Shown piece after piece: positions 1 to 7,708 of a stretch of 12,656 bases of DNA (positions within the stretch are counted from its first letter, which is position 1; each line of letters opens with the position of its first letter). The stretch covers positions 1 through 12,656 of the forward strand of contig JAHPYY010000010.1 in NCBI GenBank assembly GCA_019058515.1, read 5' to 3'. The position numbers and the translations under genes were made by a program. Under the pieces are notes generated by a model that was not told the origin of the DNA, ran no database searches, and was given only the letters and a program-made list of their open reading frames with translations. Source of the DNA: Promethearchaeota archaeon. GTDB lineage: Archaea > Asgardarchaeota > Lokiarchaeia > Sigynarchaeales > SOKP01.

Positions 1-381
1 ATTATACACTGTCCAGCAATCTTTTTAAACGGAAAGAAATTTTCGGGAAATGCCCAGATAAGAAAAAAAGAATTTTTACTCCAACATGGGACTATTTTAC
101 TGGACATCGACCCTGAATTAATGTATTCCGTCTTAAAAGCTCCAGAAAAAGTTGGAAAGTCGAGAATGGTAAGATCTGTAAGGGCTAAATGTATTGGGAT
201 AGGAGAATACTTGAAGGGGTACGACTTTAATAGAATCATTAATGCTCTTAAAAGTGGATTTGAAAAAGTATTAAAAATAAAGCTTGAGGAAGGAAGATTA
301 TCAAAAAAGGAATTAGAATTAGCAGAACGCTTAAGAAAAGAAAAATACATGAGTGATAGCTGGTTAAAAAAATATGAATAA
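1..381 (+). CDS. lplA: Lipoate-protein ligase A family protein, C-terminal part (5' end outside window)
   Basis: The frame is open from base 1 and ends at a TAA at 379-381, leaving 126 residues. Near the start it reads NGKKFSGNAQ, then LQHGTILLDID. This is the signature of the LplA/biotin-ligase fold, in which the lysine of the NGKK(F/I)SG segment contacts the lipoyl-adenylate. The end (EKYMSDSWLKKYE) resembles the end of the LplA catalytic domain, so no extra C-terminal accessory domain is present, as in the small archaeal ligases. The family activates lipoate or octanoate with ATP and transfers it to a lysine of E2 or GcvH proteins. The substrate cannot be told from this piece. The start lies outside the window; the first ATG inside (121) falls within the conserved domain and is not the start. 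The next gene overlaps the last 8 bases, which suggests coupled translation and a shared pathway. Confidence 0.85.
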   Translation: MIHCPAIFLNGKKFSGNAQIRKKEFLLQHGTILLDIDPELMYSVLKAPEKVGKSRMVRSVRAKCIGIGEYLKGYDFNRIINALKSGFEKVLKIKLEEGRLSKKELELAERLRKEKYMSDSWLKKYE

Positions 382-1429
382 CCTAAATGAACTTATTTTT
401 AAGATTGAAAATGACTGTGTGTCGTGGGAAGACTTAAGTGAGATTATAAGCTTAGATGACAACTCAACATCATCTATAATTCCTGTTGTACAAAAGATAA
501 CGCAGAATAATTTTGGAAATAAATTAAAAATATACATTCCAGGTAAAAGGTTTCCTGCTATAAGTTTAACAGGAAATAAATGTTCTCTACATTGCGAGCA
601 TTGTAACGAGAAGTATTTAGATGGCATGAGAGCGTTGTTAAAAAATTCAGAATTAGAGACATTCTTACTCTCCCATCGTAAAAATGGAGGTGTGGGAGCG
701 TTAATTTCTGGAGGTTGTGATACAGATGGAGCAGTACCACTTTTTGAGTATTTAGACACAATCAAAAGAGTTAAAGAGACGACAAATCTGATAATTAATG
801 CGCATACTGGTTTATTAAACGAAATAACTGCTCAGAAATTGGCGGAAGTAGGTATAGATATCGTGTCTTTCGATGTAAACATGGACGAAGATGTTATTAC
901 AGATATTTACCATTTAAGAAAAAATCTAGATGATTATAAAAAAGCAGTATTGCTTTTGCAGAAATACGAGCTTAATATTGTTCCACACATCTGTATTGGA
1001 ATATTCTACGGAAATCTACATAAAGAATTGGATTCGTTGAAGTTTATAAAAGATATCATGGGTAACCCTCCGTTAATCGTTTTAATAGCTCTTATCCCTC
1101 CAAAAGGCAAACAATCGCTTTTTAATACTCCGGATCCTTTGGATATTGCTAAAATAGTTCTTTTAACTCGAATAATTTTTCCAAAAACTGAGATTTCTCT
1201 TGGTTGTATGAGGCCAAGAGGCGCTATTAAAACAGAAATCGAAAAACTAGCGATTCAATCAGGAATAAACCGTATAGAAATTCCATCTTCAGGGACGATT
1301 AAATGGTTGAAATCAGTCAATCCAGATGTCGAATTAGAATATTTTTCCGCCTGTTGTGCTATACCGAGGGAATTAGAATTCTTAGCCGTAAGTAATGAAT
1401 TAGAAATAAAAAAATACAAATCAAGTTAA
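374..1429 (+). CDS. Radical SAM protein, LipS1/LipS2-like (biotin synthase-related) candidate lipoyl synthase subunit
   Basis: This 351-residue protein carries the radical SAM [4Fe-4S] motif CxxxCxxC at C70, C74 and C77, introduced by ISLTGNKC. Other landmarks are SGGCDTDGAVPL (112-123), INAHTGL (141-147), VPHICIG (203-209), LGCMRPRG (276-283) and a C-terminal CC pair (327-328). The set matches the archaeal 'biotin synthetase homologue' family. It does not match CofG/CofH, BioB or classical LipA, whose N-terminal CxxxxCxxxxxC auxiliary-cluster motif is absent. Members of such families (LipS1 and LipS2 of Thermococcus kodakarensis) together insert sulfur into octanoyl groups. C115, C278 or C327/C328 could hold a second cluster, which is inference. 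The overlap with lplA supports a lipoyl role. Only one such gene is in the window; a partner could lie to the left. The ATG at 374 has no clear Shine-Dalgarno sequence. The radical SAM assignment is firm; the LipS assignment is probable. Confidence 0.8.
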   Translation: MNNLNELIFKIENDCVSWEDLSEIISLDDNSTSSIIPVVQKITQNNFGNKLKIYIPGKRFPAISLTGNKCSLHCEHCNEKYLDGMRALLKNSELETFLLSHRKNGGVGALISGGCDTDGAVPLFEYLDTIKRVKETTNLIINAHTGLLNEITAQKLAEVGIDIVSFDVNMDEDVITDIYHLRKNLDDYKKAVLLLQKYELNIVPHICIGIFYGNLHKELDSLKFIKDIMGNPPLIVLIALIPPKGKQSLFNTPDPLDIAKIVLLTRIIFPKTEISLGCMRPRGAIKTEIEKLAIQSGINRIEIPSSGTIKWLKSVNPDVELEYFSACCAIPRELEFLAVSNELEIKKYKSS

Positions 1430-1437
1430 ACTACTCT

Positions 1438-2853
1438 ATGTCTAATAGTAAAGAAATTGCAATTAAGGGTCTTATAGGTGTTCCATTGGTAAAAAAGGGG
1501 GACAATGTTTCACAGATTATTTTAGACGCTTTAATAAATAATAACTTGACGCTTGAAAATGGAGATATTCTAGCTATCGCTCAAACTATAATTTCAAAAA
1601 GCAAAGGATTTGTAAGAAACCTGAAAGAAATTAAGCCTTCAAAAGAAGCAATTGATATATACAATAAAATTAAAGAAAAAACCCAACGATTAGGACTTCC
1701 AACGAAAGAACCAGAGCTAATTCAAGCGATTTTGGATGAATCCAAAGATATTTTGAAAGTGGAGCACGTTTTGATTACGGAAACCAAACATGGATTTATA
1801 TGTGCTAATGCGGGCATTGATAAATCAAATGTAGAAGGAACGGAAAACATCACCACTTTACCAACAGATCCTGACAATGAAGCGAGAGAAATAAGAAATA
1901 ATTTAAAAAGATTGACCAATAAGATTGTTGCAATAATTATAACTGATTCATTCGGACGACCTTTTAGGGTAGGAGCCATCGGAATTGCAATTGGAATTGC
2001 GGGTATTGCCCCTATTTTAGACAAACGAGGGGAAAAAGACCTCTTTGGGTACGAGATGCAAACTACCCTCGTCGGTCACATTGATAACTTGGCAGCAGCA
2101 GCGCAACTAATCATGGGAGAAACGAACGAAGGGATTCCTATTGTTTTAATAAGAGGATACGATTTTGATATTTCTAATAATGCTTCGATTTCACCTATAA
2201 TACGAGAAAGAAACATGGATTTGTTTGTAGAAAGGGAGTTTTTTCGTGAATTTGACAAAGTGTTAGTAAACAGAAGAAGCTACAAACAAAGGTTCGATAA
2301 TAAAGATATTGACATTAAAATCATAGAAGAATGCATAGATATTGCAAGATGGGCTCCAAACGCCCATAATAATCAACAGTGGAGATATGCTGTCATCAAA
2401 ACAGGTAAGAAGAGAGAACAGTTGATCAATGCGATGAACGTAAAACTGCGAAATGATTTAATGCAGGATGGAATCGCGACTAATATAATCGAAAAAAAAA
2501 TTAAGCGTACGCGAGGGAATTTTATCAACTCGCCTGTTTTAGTACTCCTATTGATGGATTCTGAAACTTTAGAAAAACAATTAGAAGATAAGTATGCACA
2601 TTATGAGTATATTTTAGGAGTACAAAGTATTAGTTCTTCAGCTACATATTTCCTTCTTGCTCTCCATGCTAGAGGATTAGCAACTTGTTGGTATTGCGCT
2701 CCAATGTTTGCTAAAGAAATCGTTAACAAAGAACTTAGAATTCCAGATAATTACATACCGATGGCATTTATCACCGTAGGTTATCCATCGAAGCCACAAA
2801 AAATTCCTATTCGGAAGAATTTGGATCATTTTATATATAAATTTGAAAAGTAA
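1438..2853 (+). CDS. cofE: Bifunctional F420-0:gamma-glutamyl ligase / nitroreductase-family protein (FbiB-like CofE fusion)
   Basis: This is a 471-residue two-domain protein. Residues 1 to about 265 are CofE, which adds glutamates to F420-0 using GTP. Its landmarks are IGVPLVKKGDN, the GDILAIAQTIISKSKG segment (42-57), TDSFGRPFRVGAIGIAIG (169-186) and DNLAAAAQLIMGETNEGIP (216-234). From about 278 a nitroreductase-type FMN domain follows: NRRSYKQRF (278-286), ARWAPNAHNNQQWRY (303-317), ARGLATCWYCAP (411-422) and a closing VGYPSKP. A free-standing archaeal CofE is about 250 residues. Mycobacterial FbiB has this same fused order, and there the C-terminal domain reduces dehydro-F420-0 with FMNH2. 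Inference: this host may make F420 from phosphoenolpyruvate rather than 2-phospholactate. The ATG at 1438 lies 8 bases past the upstream stop, with no Shine-Dalgarno sequence. The next gene, cofD, acts one step earlier in the pathway. Confidence 0.93.
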   Translation: MSNSKEIAIKGLIGVPLVKKGDNVSQIILDALINNNLTLENGDILAIAQTIISKSKGFVRNLKEIKPSKEAIDIYNKIKEKTQRLGLPTKEPELIQAILDESKDILKVEHVLITETKHGFICANAGIDKSNVEGTENITTLPTDPDNEAREIRNNLKRLTNKIVAIIITDSFGRPFRVGAIGIAIGIAGIAPILDKRGEKDLFGYEMQTTLVGHIDNLAAAAQLIMGETNEGIPIVLIRGYDFDISNNASISPIIRERNMDLFVEREFFREFDKVLVNRRSYKQRFDNKDIDIKIIEECIDIARWAPNAHNNQQWRYAVIKTGKKREQLINAMNVKLRNDLMQDGIATNIIEKKIKRTRGNFINSPVLVLLLMDSETLEKQLEDKYAHYEYILGVQSISSSATYFLLALHARGLATCWYCAPMFAKEIVNKELRIPDNYIPMAFITVGYPSKPQKIPIRKNLDHFIYKFEK

Positions 2854-2863
2854 CGATTCTAAT

Positions 2864-3796
2864 ATGAGTAAAGATTATTATATTGTTCTCGCAGGCGGAG
2901 TGGGCGGGGCGAAATTTGTTAACGGCTTAATGAAGGTTGTCTCTCCAGATCAATTGAAAGTTATTGTCAACACTGCGGATGATATATCCCTATTTGGTCT
3001 TGAAATTTGTCCAGATTTAGATATAATCACATACACAATGGCAAACTGTATAGATGAGGAAAAAGGATGGGGATTTGTGGATGAATCATTCAATTGTTTA
3101 AGCATTCTTAAGAAATATTACGGCTTTGATTGGTTTAATGCAGGAGATAAAGATTTGGCAACTCACATATATAGAACTAACTTATTTAAAATGGGATTTA
3201 CAAAAGCGGAGTCTACAAAGAAAATATGTGAAAAACTAGGAATTCAATCTGAAATATTTCCTATGTGCAATGAGAAAGTAGCGACCATAGTTAATACCGA
3301 TATTGGAAAAATTCATTTTGAAGAATATTACATAAGACATAAATGTGAACCTAAAATTATAGGTTTTGAATTTCAAGGATTTAATGAAGCTCAACCTGTC
3401 AAAGAAGTCCTTTCAAAAGTTTCAAACGCGAAAAAAATCATTATTGCTCCATCTAATCCAATAGTCTCTATTGGAACTATATTACGAGTTAAAGGTTTTA
3501 CTACCGCTCTTAAAGAAAATCGAGATAAAGTAATTGCTATAAGCCCCATTATTCAAGGAGCTGCAGTTAAAGGACCTGCAGATAAAATGTTGGCACACTT
3601 CGGATATGAAGTGTCATGTATAGGTGTAGCTAAGTACTATAAAGAATTAATAAGTCATATAATAATTGATATAAGAGATAGCAGTTTACAGTCCCAAATT
3701 GAACAGTTAGGAATAAATGTACATTGTTTCGATACATTAATGATAAATTTAGACAAAAAAATAAATCTAGCTCGAGCTGTAGTCGAACTTGATTAA
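2864..3796 (+). CDS. cofD: 2-phospho-L-lactate (or enolpyruvyl) transferase, F420 biosynthesis
   Basis: About 310 residues of a full-length CofD/FbiA. The N-terminus reads YYIVLAGGVGGAKFVNGL, the glycine-rich nucleotide-binding loop of the family. It is followed by VNTADD and FGLEICPDLDIITYTMA, then GWGFVDES, WFNAGDKDLATHIYRT, IIIAPSNPIVSIGTIL and ISPIIQGAAVKGPADKML. All are typical of the enzyme that transfers the phospholactyl or phosphoenolpyruvyl moiety from its GDP-activated form onto the deazaflavin Fo. I place the start at ATG 2864, 10 bases past the cofE stop, because it directly precedes the conserved beta strand. A TTG at 2843, inside cofE, would add seven residues (MKSNDSN) and is less likely. 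The TAA stop at 3794-3796 overlaps the stop of the convergent gene. CofC and the Fo synthase genes (cofG/cofH) are not in the window. Confidence 0.93.
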   Translation: MSKDYYIVLAGGVGGAKFVNGLMKVVSPDQLKVIVNTADDISLFGLEICPDLDIITYTMANCIDEEKGWGFVDESFNCLSILKKYYGFDWFNAGDKDLATHIYRTNLFKMGFTKAESTKKICEKLGIQSEIFPMCNEKVATIVNTDIGKIHFEEYYIRHKCEPKIIGFEFQGFNEAQPVKEVLSKVSNAKKIIIAPSNPIVSIGTILRVKGFTTALKENRDKVIAISPIIQGAAVKGPADKMLAHFGYEVSCIGVAKYYKELISHIIIDIRDSSLQSQIEQLGINVHCFDTLMINLDKKINLARAVVELD

Positions 3797-5262
3797 GTAA
3801 CTTCAGAAGCGACTGTAGCGGGTTCCTCTGCTTCTTCAGCCACTTCTGGTTCTTGTTCTACTTTTACGTAATCCCCAACGGTTGCTAGAATTTCCTTTAT
3901 CTTACCTTCCTGTCTTAGCCTAATAATTAAGTTTCTGTGGCGTACATAGGATACGATTTGAGCTATTACAGGAAATGTTAGCATGAGTGGGATAAGTAAT
4001 ATTATGATTACTTCTGGAGAATTCATAGCGACACTTTCTATGATTGCTGGTGGTAAGTGGAATATATTTTGAAAAAAGAATTGGGGATGAATAACGACAA
4101 AACTTACTACTACTAAAATCAACAATCGAATTCCAAAGTTGAGAAAGGTCGAGGTGAACAAATTTCTCCCCCTTGGAACCGAGGTCCTGGCCGTAATTGT
4201 TTCTTCTGCTTCCGGATCCTCTCTAAAAAGTCTTTCAATATACCTTCCTAAACGTCTGGTTTTAGATGCAGCAGTTATTAAGCTTTTTTCCTCAGTTTCT
4301 AACTTTTTCCGTTCAATCATTTCCTTAACATAAGAGAATCGCTCTCCCGTTTGAGTGAAAAACTTTCCAATAGATTCCTTTTCCTCTAACATGAGTTCTT
4401 CTCTTCTTTGTTTTGCTTCTTCTCTTATTTTGTCAATATTGGCCGTGATATGTACCGCTTCTTTCCGAAGGAGCGAAATTTGTGCTTCAAGTCGTTCCTC
4501 CCGCTCTAAGCTTGGTTTTGTAACCGTATCAATATAGCTAATCTGAAAGCTAAGTTCTAGGTAAATGTAACAAGAGATTGCTAACTGCGCGACGGGGCTT
4601 AATAAGAAAGCGAGAATGTCGGGGGTTGGTCTGAAATTCATTGAAGGATGGAGAGGATCCGCCAACTCATTCAAATTAATTAATCCTAATGAGTTGAAAA
4701 ACTCGACAACATTGAATAAATCAAGCATGTCTCTAAAACCGAATATAATGCTTCTTAGAACAATCATCATTATTAGTGATCCTATTGCGTAAAAATTGAA
4801 TTTTGGATCTAGCTTATAAATAGCTCTAATAAACGATATAATCGAAAATAGAAACAACACCTGAAACATCAATAAATAAACATCAGTGGTAAGAACGATA
4901 AGCTCTTCGTTAATCAGTCCAGGAACCTGATCGAGGTATGGAGCTTGACCAGTTGGGAATGGAAACCATAAATTTAAAAAATACAGAAAGAACGAATTAA
5001 AGAAATTATAGGTAAAACTATAAAGCTCGGGATTTAAATAGGCCGAGATGAGAGCAATTAAAATTCCTATTGCGTAGAATACCATGAAAAAAGCGTATAT
5101 CATTATATTCTTGAAAGCTATTATAACGTCAAACAATACTAATTCGTTCTCTGCGGTAACAAGAATTACACTAAAGTCAAATAAAACTAAGAATATGGTA
5201 ACTGCCCATATATACACAAAAATGTTAACAAGCTCTAATACAATAATTGGATATCGAGCCAT
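3793..5262 (-). CDS. Multi-pass membrane protein with central coiled coil, last gene of the MoxR/DUF58 cluster (unknown function)
   Basis: I do not recognise this 489-residue protein. Hydrophobic stretches at about 6-36, 44-75, 82-100, 122-147, 155-176 and 215-240 suggest five or six N-terminal membrane segments. A charged, Glu/Lys/Arg-rich helix at about 250-335 (SLEREERLEAQISLLRKEA onward) looks like a cytosolic coiled coil. Two more membrane segments lie near 375-395 and 415-440. The tail (468-489) is acidic and Glu/Ala-rich. The ATG at 5262 directly follows the DUF58 stop with no spacer. It is preceded by GGGAGGG eight bases upstream, a good Shine-Dalgarno sequence, so both genes are surely on one message. 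By context it may be a membrane partner or scaffold of the MoxR/DUF58 module. No catalytic motif is visible. Confidence 0.85.
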   Translation of the reverse strand: MARYPIIVLELVNIFVYIWAVTIFLVLFDFSVILVTAENELVLFDVIIAFKNIMIYAFFMVFYAIGILIALISAYLNPELYSFTYNFFNSFFLYFLNLWFPFPTGQAPYLDQVPGLINEELIVLTTDVYLLMFQVLFLFSIISFIRAIYKLDPKFNFYAIGSLIMMIVLRSIIFGFRDMLDLFNVVEFFNSLGLINLNELADPLHPSMNFRPTPDILAFLLSPVAQLAISCYIYLELSFQISYIDTVTKPSLEREERLEAQISLLRKEAVHITANIDKIREEAKQRREELMLEEKESIGKFFTQTGERFSYVKEMIERKKLETEEKSLITAASKTRRLGRYIERLFREDPEAEETITARTSVPRGRNLFTSTFLNFGIRLLILVVVSFVVIHPQFFFQNIFHLPPAIIESVAMNSPEVIIILLIPLMLTFPVIAQIVSYVRHRNLIIRLRQEGKIKEILATVGDYVKVEQEPEVAEEAEEPATVASEVT

Positions 5263-6552
5263 TTAATATGCCCTCCCTTTTTTCTTCGCTTCCATATAAT
5301 TTTTAAGTACTTGATTCATCATGTCGTCAGGACCCACGGTAATCATGTTAATCCCGAAATTGCGAATCTCGTGCGTGATAGTGAGGATATGTTCCATCAT
5401 CTCTTCGCTTATTGCTTCCGCTAACGCTTTATCAGTTGCCGAGAGATCAATCTCGTGAATTTCGAACCAAGGACTAAACATATTGATAACAAATACCGTG
5501 TGATTAAATGGTAGAAGTTTTTTTAATCCGTCAGAAAATTCCTTTGAATTCATTTCTAAATCAGTTATCAAAAAGATCAAACTACGCTTCTGAAAACGCC
5601 TGACAAAATGATCCATTGCTTCTACAGGTTGACTTTTTCCTTGAGGCTTTACTCTAGCGACAAAATCGAGAACTTGATAAAAATGATCTTCTCCTTTATT
5701 AGGTTTTAAAAAATTAAAATTCCTTTTATCGGAAAAGGTATATACGCCCACTGAATCTCTCCTCGTCAACGCTACTCTTGTGAGTAGCATGCATGCTCTA
5801 ATGCCGTATTCAAATTTAGTGTTTTCTATAGCACCTCCAGCCATCGAATTCGAAGAATCAACCAAGATCATAACAGTAACATCTCTTTCAGATTCGAACT
5901 CTCGAACGATTAATTTTTGCGTGCGAACGCTAGCTTTCCAATCGATTAATCTGAATTGGTCACCATATGAGTACTTTCGCATTCCGTAAAATTCTGATCC
6001 TAAACCCTTTTGTTTCGAGCGCATTATACCGTAATTCAATTGAAGCGAACGCTTTGATCCGAGAATCTCTATTTTCTTTATATCCTCGTAAGGGGGGTAA
6101 ATTAGAATACTTGTCACGCTATCAGGAACAATTCGTTCTAGAGAATTAAAACCCAACCTATCTCTTACTGTAATCGTAAGTGGACCTAAGGGATATTCAC
6201 CCCTAACTCTTGGTTCCAGTACGTAAGAAAACTTAATTGTGCTTTTCGGGGCTAAACGGGTAGAAATGAAATTTTCTCCTAGTATTAACCTAAACAATTC
6301 TGGATTGAAGTTATCTCGTATCTCTAAAAAATCGTAGGAGTTTTTTCCCGCATTTTCTATAACTACTTTTATATGAACAAAATCGTCTTTAAATACTTTT
6401 TCCTTTTCTAATTCTCTGTGAACTTTTAATTCCTCAACATTAGTTTGATAGTGAAAAAGAGGAAGCGAGATTATAGAACTAAATAGTAGTATTATTGCGA
6501 AATAGATCAAAACATAATTAACGAACGCAAACCCCGCTGTCAAAAAAAACAC
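5263..6552 (-). CDS. DUF58 membrane protein with vWA-like MIDAS domain (MoxR partner)
   Basis: A protein of about 429 residues. The N-terminus is hydrophobic (about 1-35, probably two membrane passes). A beta-rich extension follows (about 40-135, with RVRGEYPLGPLTITVRDRLG), then the hallmark DUF58 signature GSEFYGMRKYSYGDQFRLID-WKASVR (185-210). The vWA-like part carries the MIDAS motif DSSNS (232-236) and a further aspartate in LITDLE (329-333). DUF58 proteins are usually encoded beside MoxR ATPases and are thought to act with them as a metal-dependent assembly or chaperone pair at the membrane. The only usable start in this frame is GTG at 6552, which cuts into the expected first membrane helix. 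The upstream codons (6553-6588, GGKGRTLILFA) look like native protein, so the true start is unclear; see the findings on a possible frameshift near 6577. The stop abuts the next gene's ATG. Confidence 0.92.
   Translation of the reverse strand: MFFLTAGFAFVNYVLIYFAIILLFSSIISLPLFHYQTNVEELKVHRELEKEKVFKDDFVHIKVVIENAGKNSYDFLEIRDNFNPELFRLILGENFISTRLAPKSTIKFSYVLEPRVRGEYPLGPLTITVRDRLGFNSLERIVPDSVTSILIYPPYEDIKKIEILGSKRSLQLNYGIMRSKQKGLGSEFYGMRKYSYGDQFRLIDWKASVRTQKLIVREFESERDVTVMILVDSSNSMAGGAIENTKFEYGIRACMLLTRVALTRRDSVGVYTFSDKRNFNFLKPNKGEDHFYQVLDFVARVKPQGKSQPVEAMDHFVRRFQKRSLIFLITDLEMNSKEFSDGLKKLLPFNHTVFVINMFSPWFEIHEIDLSATDKALAEAISEEMMEHILTITHEIRNFGINMITVGPDDMMNQVLKNYMEAKKKGRAY
5271..5277 (-). promoter_or_regulatory. 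Shine-Dalgarno site for the coiled-coil membrane protein
   Basis: The minus strand reads GGGAGGG inside the last codons of the DUF58 gene, eight bases before ATG 5262. It supports that start and indicates independent ribosome entry although the two genes abut. Confidence 0.75.
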
Positions 6553-6659
6553 GGCAAATAATATTAAAGTTCTACCTTTTCCACCTAGTATGCTTATCCA
6601 CCATTTTGAACATTTTCTTTATTCTTTTTCAAAAAATAATAACTTTCTTCAATATTAGA

Positions 6660-7643
6660 TTAAATTGGGACAGGGATCTCTTCGATAATGTTTTTTATAA
6701 CCGCTTTTACATCCAAACCTTCCAGTTCAGCTTCTGGTTTTAGCAGAATTCTGTGATTAAGCGAAGGAACAGTTAATGCTCTTACATCATCGGGAGTAAC
6801 ATATGTCCTGCCTAAAATTGCAGCCCTTGCTTTAGCGCATTTCATGAGCGTTAATCCCGCTCTTGGACCGCAACCTAATGCTGTTTGTGGATGTGCTCTC
6901 GTTTTTATTATAATGTCTCGTATATATTTTAGGATTCTCTGATCTATGTAAACTCTGTTCATTAATTTCTGGGCTTCGAGCAGTTCCTCGGCAGTGGTTA
7001 TTCTACTTATCGCAGGAGATTCTCCAGTTAACTGCCGCTTCATGATTTCAACCTCTTCATCCGATTCTGGATAATCTAGCCATAGTTTAAACAGGAATCG
7101 GTCAACCTGAGCTTCGGGTAAGGGATAAGTACCCTCCATTTCTATAGGATTTTCGGTGGCAATAACCATAAAAGGCTTTTCGAGTTCTAAAGTTTGACCT
7201 TCGATGGTGATTTGTCGTTCTGCCATGGCTTCTAACAAAGCTGCTTGAGTTTTCGGAGCACTTCTATTAATTTCGTCAGCAAGTACGATGTTAGCAAATA
7301 AAGGTCCTTTTTGAAGCACGAACGTACCTTCTTCTTGAGAGAAGATTTTAGTTCCAGTAATATCAGCCGGAAGTAAATCGGGAGTGAATTGGACGCGTCT
7401 AAACGATATTCCTAAGGTGTTGGCAAAAGTTTTTGCCATCACTGTTTTACCAAGACCCGGTACACCTTCGAGAAGTACATGGCCGTTAACCAGTAACGCC
7501 ACGAATAGCTGCTGAAGAATGTCACCATAACCCACTATTACTCTCGAAACTTCAGATAGAACATCTTGAGCTACTTCGCGAATGAATTCCACATTTATTT
7601 CCTGTTCAGCATGTCGAGTTTTACTATTTTCTCTTGTAGTCAT
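6660..7643 (-). CDS. moxR: MoxR-family AAA+ ATPase
   Basis: This is a full-length 327-residue MoxR ATPase. It has Walker A GVPGLGKT (60-67), QFTPDLLPADITG (85-97), Walker B VLADEIN (120-126) followed by RSAPKTQAALLEAMAE, sensor 1 in ATENP (162-166), and EAQVDRF (177-183) carrying the probable arginine finger R182. Sensor 2 lies in CGPRAG (258-263), and the C-terminal lid contains VTPDDVRAL. All ATPase motifs are intact, so it should form an active hexameric ring in the cytosol. MoxR proteins work with vWA or DUF58 partners in assembling or activating larger complexes. The partner gene is 107 bases downstream. The client here is unknown, but the neighbours point to an envelope complex. The ATG at 7643 has only a weak GTGA-type element upstream. 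An AT-rich spacer with a TATA-like element separates it from the DUF4350 gene. Confidence 0.96.
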   Translation of the reverse strand: MTTRENSKTRHAEQEINVEFIREVAQDVLSEVSRVIVGYGDILQQLFVALLVNGHVLLEGVPGLGKTVMAKTFANTLGISFRRVQFTPDLLPADITGTKIFSQEEGTFVLQKGPLFANIVLADEINRSAPKTQAALLEAMAERQITIEGQTLELEKPFMVIATENPIEMEGTYPLPEAQVDRFLFKLWLDYPESDEEVEIMKRQLTGESPAISRITTAEELLEAQKLMNRVYIDQRILKYIRDIIIKTRAHPQTALGCGPRAGLTLMKCAKARAAILGRTYVTPDDVRALTVPSLNHRILLKPEAELEGLDVKAVIKNIIEEIPVPI

Positions 7644-7708
7644 ACTTTCACACTCATTTTTTATTTTTTTTTATTTTTATTTAATTTTTTTTTTTTTAAT
7701 TTTTATAA
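7644..7708 (-). promoter_or_regulatory. AT-only spacer with TATA-like element ahead of moxR
   Basis: Between the DUF4350 stop and the moxR ATG, positions 7654-7708 are almost pure A/T, with a run of 13 T on the plus strand (A on the message strand). The minus strand begins with TTATAAAAATT (about 7708-7698), a good archaeal TATA-like sequence about 60 bases before ATG 7643. It may be an internal promoter giving moxR, DUF58 and the coiled-coil gene a separate message. A poly-A leader is an alternative reading. Confidence 0.35.

Noticed and set aside
374..1429. Radical SAM gene as CofG or CofH (Fo synthase) because it sits next to cofE and cofD
   Set aside because: The sequence around the cluster (ISLTGNKCSLHCEHC) and the SGGCD and LGCMRPRG motifs fit the biotin-synthase-related LipS-type family, not the CofG/CofH pattern.
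2843..2863. TTG start for cofD inside cofE
   Set aside because: It would add MKSNDSN, which is not part of the conserved N-terminus. ATG 2864 lies just before the first beta strand and after the cofE stop.
6660..7643. MoxR as a methanol dehydrogenase maturation factor
   Set aside because: No methanol dehydrogenase or related gene is near. The neighbours are the DUF58/DUF4350/DUF4129 set, where the name MoxR only denotes the ATPase family.
7643..7662. Five-codon mini-ORF (ATGAGTGTGAAAGTATGA) overlapping the moxR start on the minus strand
   Set aside because: It is too short to support. The ATGA overlap is suggestive of coupling but can arise by chance in AT-rich sequence.
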